Shown here: positions 59,616 to 64,000 of the stretch, one piece after another
Position numbering within the stretch: position 1 is the stretch's first letter
How the letters are laid out: every line of letters starts with the position of its first letter
Source of the DNA: an uncultured Pelagibacteraceae bacterium
GTDB lineage: Bacteria; Pseudomonadota; Alphaproteobacteria; Pelagibacterales; Pelagibacteraceae
Length of the DNA: 64,000 nt
Direction of reading: 5' to 3'
NCBI GenBank assembly: GCA_902580275.1
Contig: CACHJZ010000002.1
Span: 168,334 to 232,333, forward strand
Program-made: the position numbers and the translations under genes
Notes under the pieces: model-generated
What the model saw: the letters and a program-made list of their open reading frames with translations, nothing else
Databases searched by the model: none
What the model was told of the DNA's origin: nothing

Positions 59616-60597
59616 TTTTAAATTTATCTTTTAATGTACAAACAGCCAGTCCAAATCTCAATGATCTATTCCACTTAAGAATAAGTTCATAGTTACTAAA
59701 TACAATGTAAGCAGGTTCATTTATTTTAGCATTATCCACAATATCAGCATCTGGTGTGATTATGGCGACTTTGATATTTTCGTCAAATTTTAGATCATCA
59801 TAGATATATTTTTTAAAATATTTTAATTTTTTTTTATTTTTAATTTTTCTAGCTGATGTATTAAGAATTTTTTTAGGTACATTTTTTTTAAGTGTTACTT
59901 TTTGAAAACATGGGTCATTTTTGATCCATCCCATTTTGTTTAAATAATTTGCCGCAGAAGCAAATGAATCTGAATTACTTTTTAATTCAATCAAATTATT
60001 TGAGTTAAAATCTAATGCATAATTTTTAATCGTTGATGGCATAAATTGGAAATTACCAAAAGCTCCAGCCCATGATCCATATAAAATTTCCGGATCAATT
60101 ATCTCTTGATCAATTAATTTTAGAATAATTAACAATTCCCTAGTAAAAAATTCACTTCTTCTTTTATCAAAGCTTAATGTAGACAATGAAGAAATTATAT
60201 CCATTTTTCCAAGATATGTTCCAAAATTTGTTTCTATTCCCATTAAAGCTAATAATAGTTCTTTTTCAATTTTGAAATTTTTGTCAACATTGTTAATAAG
60301 TTCAGCATTATTTTTATAATAATTTAAACCTGATCTAACTTTTTTTTTTGAAGTCCTTTTTGATATATATGTTTTAGTATCCTCATAAAATTCTGGTTGA
60401 TATCTGTCATATTCAATAACTTTGGGTAGAAATTTTGCATTTTTCATTATTTTATCAAAAGTATCTTCTGAAATTCCTTCTTTAAGTGCTTTTTTTTTAA
60501 AATCTATTTTCCACTGATCAAAATTGTACGCGAAAGTGCTATTTGTTATTATTAAAAAACATAAAGATATGTAAAAAAATAATTTATTTATTTTCAT
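59605..60597 (-). CDS. lytic murein transglycosylase (MltB family)
   Basis: LLALMGIETNFGTYLGKMDIISSLSTLSFDKRRSEFFTREL, SWAGAFGNFQFMPSTIKNYALDFN. Confidence 0.93.
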   Translation of the reverse strand: MKINKLFFYISLCFLIITNSTFAYNFDQWKIDFKKKALKEGISEDTFDKIMKNAKFLPKVIEYDRYQPEFYEDTKTYISKRTSKKKVRSGLNYYKNNAELINNVDKNFKIEKELLLALMGIETNFGTYLGKMDIISSLSTLSFDKRRSEFFTRELLIILKLIDQEIIDPEILYGSWAGAFGNFQFMPSTIKNYALDFNSNNLIELKSNSDSFASAANYLNKMGWIKNDPCFQKVTLKKNVPKKILNTSARKIKNKKKLKYFKKYIYDDLKFDENIKVAIITPDADIVDNAKINEPAYIVFSNYELILKWNRSLRFGLAVCTLKDKFKNEL

Positions 60598-61468
60598 AAA
60601 TGTCCTTTAAATAAATAAATACAGCAATCCATATAAAAATAAAACTAATTAACTTCTCTAAATTAAGAGCCTCATTATATATAAAAAAACCAAGTAAAAA
60701 TTGTAATGTAGGTGTAATATAAAAAATCATACCTGTTGGACCAAGACCACATAGCTCTACACCCCTAACATATAAGTATAAAGGAATTACTGTCATTGGA
60801 CCAGCTAACATAAATATGAGCATTAGTTTGGGGTTCGATAAACTGAAATCATTAAAATTATTTTGCACAATAAAATAAAATGCAATCAAAATTACAGGTA
60901 GAATAAATAAACTTTCAATTAAAAGTCCAATATCTGTTTCAACTTCAATTTTTTTTCTTAAAAGATTGTAAAAACTCCAACTAAACGCAACAATTAATCC
61001 TACCCAAGGTATGGAATTAAAATTTGAAACAATGAGGAATAAAATTGAAAAAAATACAATTACTACAGAAATTTTTCCCTTAAAACTTAAATATTCTTTA
61101 AAAAAAAAATAACCTAAAAAGATACTTATTATTGGCATTATGAAATACCCAAAGCTAGCGTCTATTAGACGATCACTACTGACTGCATAAATCCAAACAG
61201 CCCAATTTGTAAAGATTAATATTCCAGAAAAAAAAAGTATTAAAATATTTTTTTTAATTTTTATTAATTTTTTTAATTTGCTAAATCTTGAAAATAATAA
61301 CGTTGTAAAAATTAACATTACTGTAGTCCATAAACTTCTATGTATTACAACTTCTATATGACCTGCAAAAGCTATGTACTTAAAATAAATTACTCCTATT
61401 AGTCCCCACCAAAATGACCCAGCAGCAGTTAAAAATATTCCTTTATTAAAATTATTATTATTTGACAC
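60584..61468 (-). CDS. EamA family transporter, RarD-like
   Basis: GIFLTAAGSFWWGLIGVIYFKYIAFAGHIEVVIHRSLWTTVMLI, GPTGMIFYITPTLQFLLGFFIYNE. Confidence 0.87.
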   Translation of the reverse strand: MSNNNNFNKGIFLTAAGSFWWGLIGVIYFKYIAFAGHIEVVIHRSLWTTVMLIFTTLLFSRFSKLKKLIKIKKNILILFFSGILIFTNWAVWIYAVSSDRLIDASFGYFIMPIISIFLGYFFFKEYLSFKGKISVVIVFFSILFLIVSNFNSIPWVGLIVAFSWSFYNLLRKKIEVETDIGLLIESLFILPVILIAFYFIVQNNFNDFSLSNPKLMLIFMLAGPMTVIPLYLYVRGVELCGLGPTGMIFYITPTLQFLLGFFIYNEALNLEKLISFIFIWIAVFIYLKDIYENK

Positions 61469-61533
61469 AATATTAAATGGATTAAACTATTTTGTTCTTG
61501 AAATATATATTAATAATCGTAAAAGATCTCATA

Positions 61534-61572
61534 GGAGAGATGGCTGAGCCGTTGAAAGCACCAGTCTTGAAA
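61534..61572 (+). pseudogene. tRNA-Ser(UGA) 5' half, truncated immediately after the anticodon loop
   Basis: GGAGAGA-TGGCTGAGCCGTTGAAAGCA-CCAGT-CTTGAAA matches bacterial tRNA-Ser(UGA) 5' halves; the expected ACTGG anticodon 3' stem is replaced by TAACA; no complete 3' half follows. Confidence 0.8.
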
Positions 61573-61712
61573 TAACAATAATCCCCTACCCACTCTAAGG
61601 CGATTAACATGCTTATCAAGCCATTGCTTGATTTTTTAAATTTTATTTTTACAAAAAAGCGTCATTCTTGGTTTGCCTAAGCTAGTAAACTTGTACGCCA
61701 CTTGTACGGAAC

Positions 61713-64000
61713 TTAAAGTTTTGTAAGTATGGTATCAATTTTTTTTAAATTATCGGATATTTTTTCTCGGGCTTCTAATCTTATTTTGCCAAGTTTTACA
61801 GGACTTAAATCATCAAATTTTTGTTTATTAATAAACTGTTTTATAATTGACTCACATTCCTTTGATATATCAGCAATATTAATATGACTTTTAATATTTT
61901 CTTTAAATTCTGTTAAAGGTACTTGAAGTATACGTTTATGAATATCACGATGACCAAAATCACCTGTGGTTTGAAAATCCTTAATCATTTTATTTGCATA
62001 ATTTGAATTTAAGAAACCCACTAAAAAATAAGCTTCTTTTAAATTATTTGTAAAATAACAGTAAGCTTTACTCTCAACAATAAAATCTAACTCTTGTTCA
62101 TTCCTCTTAAAAACCGCTGCACTAACATCTTTAGCTGAAGATGTATAAAGAACAACAAATTTATGTTCTAAACTCTGTTTAGTAAGTAAATTTTGATAAT
62201 TAAGTCTTTCATATAAAGTCATAGATTTATTGTTTTTTTTCCATATTACTTCTGCTTTATTAAACCATCGAGAACTGTCTAAGTCTCCATCCATTTCCAT
62301 ATCTTGTGATGAAAATATTTCTAAATTGTTTGGTTTTTTAATTAATGGTAAAACAATTTTATAAAATCTAGTAAAACCAAAAGGTATTAAGCTGTTAGAT
62401 AGACAAGTTATATTGATATATTTACTTGATATTAGTCCTTCAATTTTTTTATCTTTGTAAGGTTTTTTTGCTGTTTTATTTATTTCCTCACTTGTTTTAA
62501 TATTAATTTTTTTATCTTTTAATTGACCTGGATTTTTTTGATTGAAATCAAAAAAATATAAATTTCGCGGGGTTATTGTTGCGCCTTGATAAAACTTATC
62601 TTTATAATAATTTATTTTATGTGTGCTTTTTTTTAATTTTGTTATAGCAGTCTGATCACCAAGATTTGATAAGTAAAATTTACTTTTTTTAGTATCTAAG
62701 TATTTTTGTGCAGATATTAGATTCATATCAGGAGAAGGTAATTTACCTGACAAAATTTTGCCATCCCAAGCTTTTGTATCATTTTTAGGTGAAAAATTAT
62801 CAAAAAATAAAACACAGGATACTGTTTTAAATAATGGTTTAACTTCTTCAAGGTCCCAAATCTCAGTAATTTTCATTTTTTCTAAATGTTCATTCCTTGT
62901 TTTTTCATGTTGCATTCCATTAAAAAAACTTCTTGGAAGAACAAAAGCTAGTTTTGATTTTTTTTTAAAATAATTTTTAAAACAATGAGCAATGAAAAGA
63001 GCGGCAACTTCGTAATGCGTGAGATTTTGTTGGCCTTCGGGTAAATAATCATAAGTTTTACCAATTTTTTTTAAATCTTCTTTGTAGTCTTTGCTATTAA
63101 TGGATTTGTAAGTGAACCATGGAGGATTACCTATAACTATGTCAAATTGGTTTTTAAAAAAATAAGGTCTATATAAATTTGATAAAATAAATTTCCAAAT
63201 CGTATTTCTATCCTGATCTTTTGCATTTTTAAGACCTTTATAAATTTTATGAAATGATTCTGTAATTAATTCATTATAATTCTTACCTTTTAATGATCCT
63301 TTAAAAGATTTTTCAAATTGCTCATAATTGAATGTATTTTTATTTTGATGAAGTTTAGCTAGATCATTACAAAAATTTAAACAATCATTAAAAATATCAA
63401 GATTTTCAAAAATAACTGAATTTAAATTATATTTAACTGTATTAATTCTTAAATTAAAAGTTGAACCCTCTAGGGTTTCTTCGAAAGGTGGTAACAATGT
63501 ATTAGTCATAAAAACATTTAACAAAAGAGGTTTTTTTAATTCTTTTATTTTATTTTTTAATGTTAATAGAATTGTAGTTTTAGAAATTAAAACTGATAAA
63601 GGATGTATGTCTAAACCATAAACTCTACTTGATATTTCCTCAATTGTAAGATTTTTTTTAATAAGTTTATTAATAGAAGCCCTAAGAAAAGAACCGCTTC
63701 CACATGATGGATCAATTATCTTACTATTTTCTTTAATATTAATATTTTCAACAATTAATTCACATAGCCAGTCTGGTGTATAATATTCACCTAGAGCTTT
63801 CTTGCTGTCTATATCCATAAATTCTTGATAGATACCCTTTAAAATATCTTCATTAATTGAGCTGAAATTATAGTTATTAATTTCATTAACAATTAATTGA
63901 GAAAATTTAAAAATTTTATTTATATTTTCACTCGTTGAAGCCCAACTAAAAAAATCCTTTTCTGTAAAATTTTGTACATTAAGACTGTAAAAAATTGTTC
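61713..64000 (-). CDS. N6-adenine DNA methylase, Eco57I/type IIG-like (N-terminus beyond window)
   Basis: KIIDPSCGSGSFLRASINKL (SAM motif I), FDIVIGNPPWFTY (NPPW motif IV), conserved LKGIYQEFMDIDSKKALGEYYTPDWLCELIVENI; the frame stays open to base 64000, so the listed ATG 63818 is internal. Confidence 0.9.
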   Translation of the reverse strand, partial: TIFYSLNVQNFTEKDFFSWASTSENINKIFKFSQLIVNEINNYNFSSINEDILKGIYQEFMDIDSKKALGEYYTPDWLCELIVENINIKENSKIIDPSCGSGSFLRASINKLIKKNLTIEEISSRVYGLDIHPLSVLISKTTILLTLKNKIKELKKPLLLNVFMTNTLLPPFEETLEGSTFNLRINTVKYNLNSVIFENLDIFNDCLNFCNDLAKLHQNKNTFNYEQFEKSFKGSLKGKNYNELITESFHKIYKGLKNAKDQDRNTIWKFILSNLYRPYFFKNQFDIVIGNPPWFTYKSINSKDYKEDLKKIGKTYDYLPEGQQNLTHYEVAALFIAHCFKNYFKKKSKLAFVLPRSFFNGMQHEKTRNEHLEKMKITEIWDLEEVKPLFKTVSCVLFFDNFSPKNDTKAWDGKILSGKLPSPDMNLISAQKYLDTKKSKFYLSNLGDQTAITKLKKSTHKINYYKDKFYQGATITPRNLYFFDFNQKNPGQLKDKKINIKTSEEINKTAKKPYKDKKIEGLISSKYINITCLSNSLIPFGFTRFYKIVLPLIKKPNNLEIFSSQDMEMDGDLDSSRWFNKAEVIWKKNNKSMTLYERLNYQNLLTKQSLEHKFVVLYTSSAKDVSAAVFKRNEQELDFIVESKAYCYFTNNLKEAYFLVGFLNSNYANKMIKDFQTTGDFGHRDIHKRILQVPLTEFKENIKSHINIADISKECESIIKQFINKQKFDDLSPVKLGKIRLEAREKISDNLKKIDTILTKL

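Overview
This is an AT-rich, gene-dense alphaproteobacterial window. Gene content and order (soxBDAG sarcosine oxidase, metY, H+-pyrophosphatase, heavy start/stop overlaps) look most like a SAR11/Pelagibacterales genome; that assignment is inference from products, not a database search. Most of it is core housekeeping: gatB (partial), soxBDAG, slt, dapA-smpB-folK-rsh-pyrE-pdxJ-acpS-lepB-rnc-recO, hemB, glyA-nrdR-ribDE-ribBA-ribH-nusB-thiL, hppA, bamE, rpmF-plsX-ihfA-merR-rpmG, ctaA, metY, rplM-rpsI, argC, hom, glpX, metG-holB-tmk-dac, and mltB. Two accessory zones stand out. (1) About 40.55-48.52 kb holds a tyrosine recombinase with an operator-like inverted repeat at its promoter, a ~60% GC hairpin-rich element upstream of an ogt-like gene, a surface-glycan cluster and a GIY-YIG gene ending at tRNA-Glu. 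(2) From about 61.5 kb to the window end there is a tRNA-Ser(UGA) 5' half broken after the anticodon loop, followed by a large Eco57I-like N6-adenine DNA methylase that runs off the window. Two genes (gatB and an EamA transporter) are each broken by an apparent 1-nt loss at a homopolymer. The strongest candidate for something undescribed is the structured GC-rich element at about 41.29-41.48 kb. No CRISPR array or complete IS element was seen.
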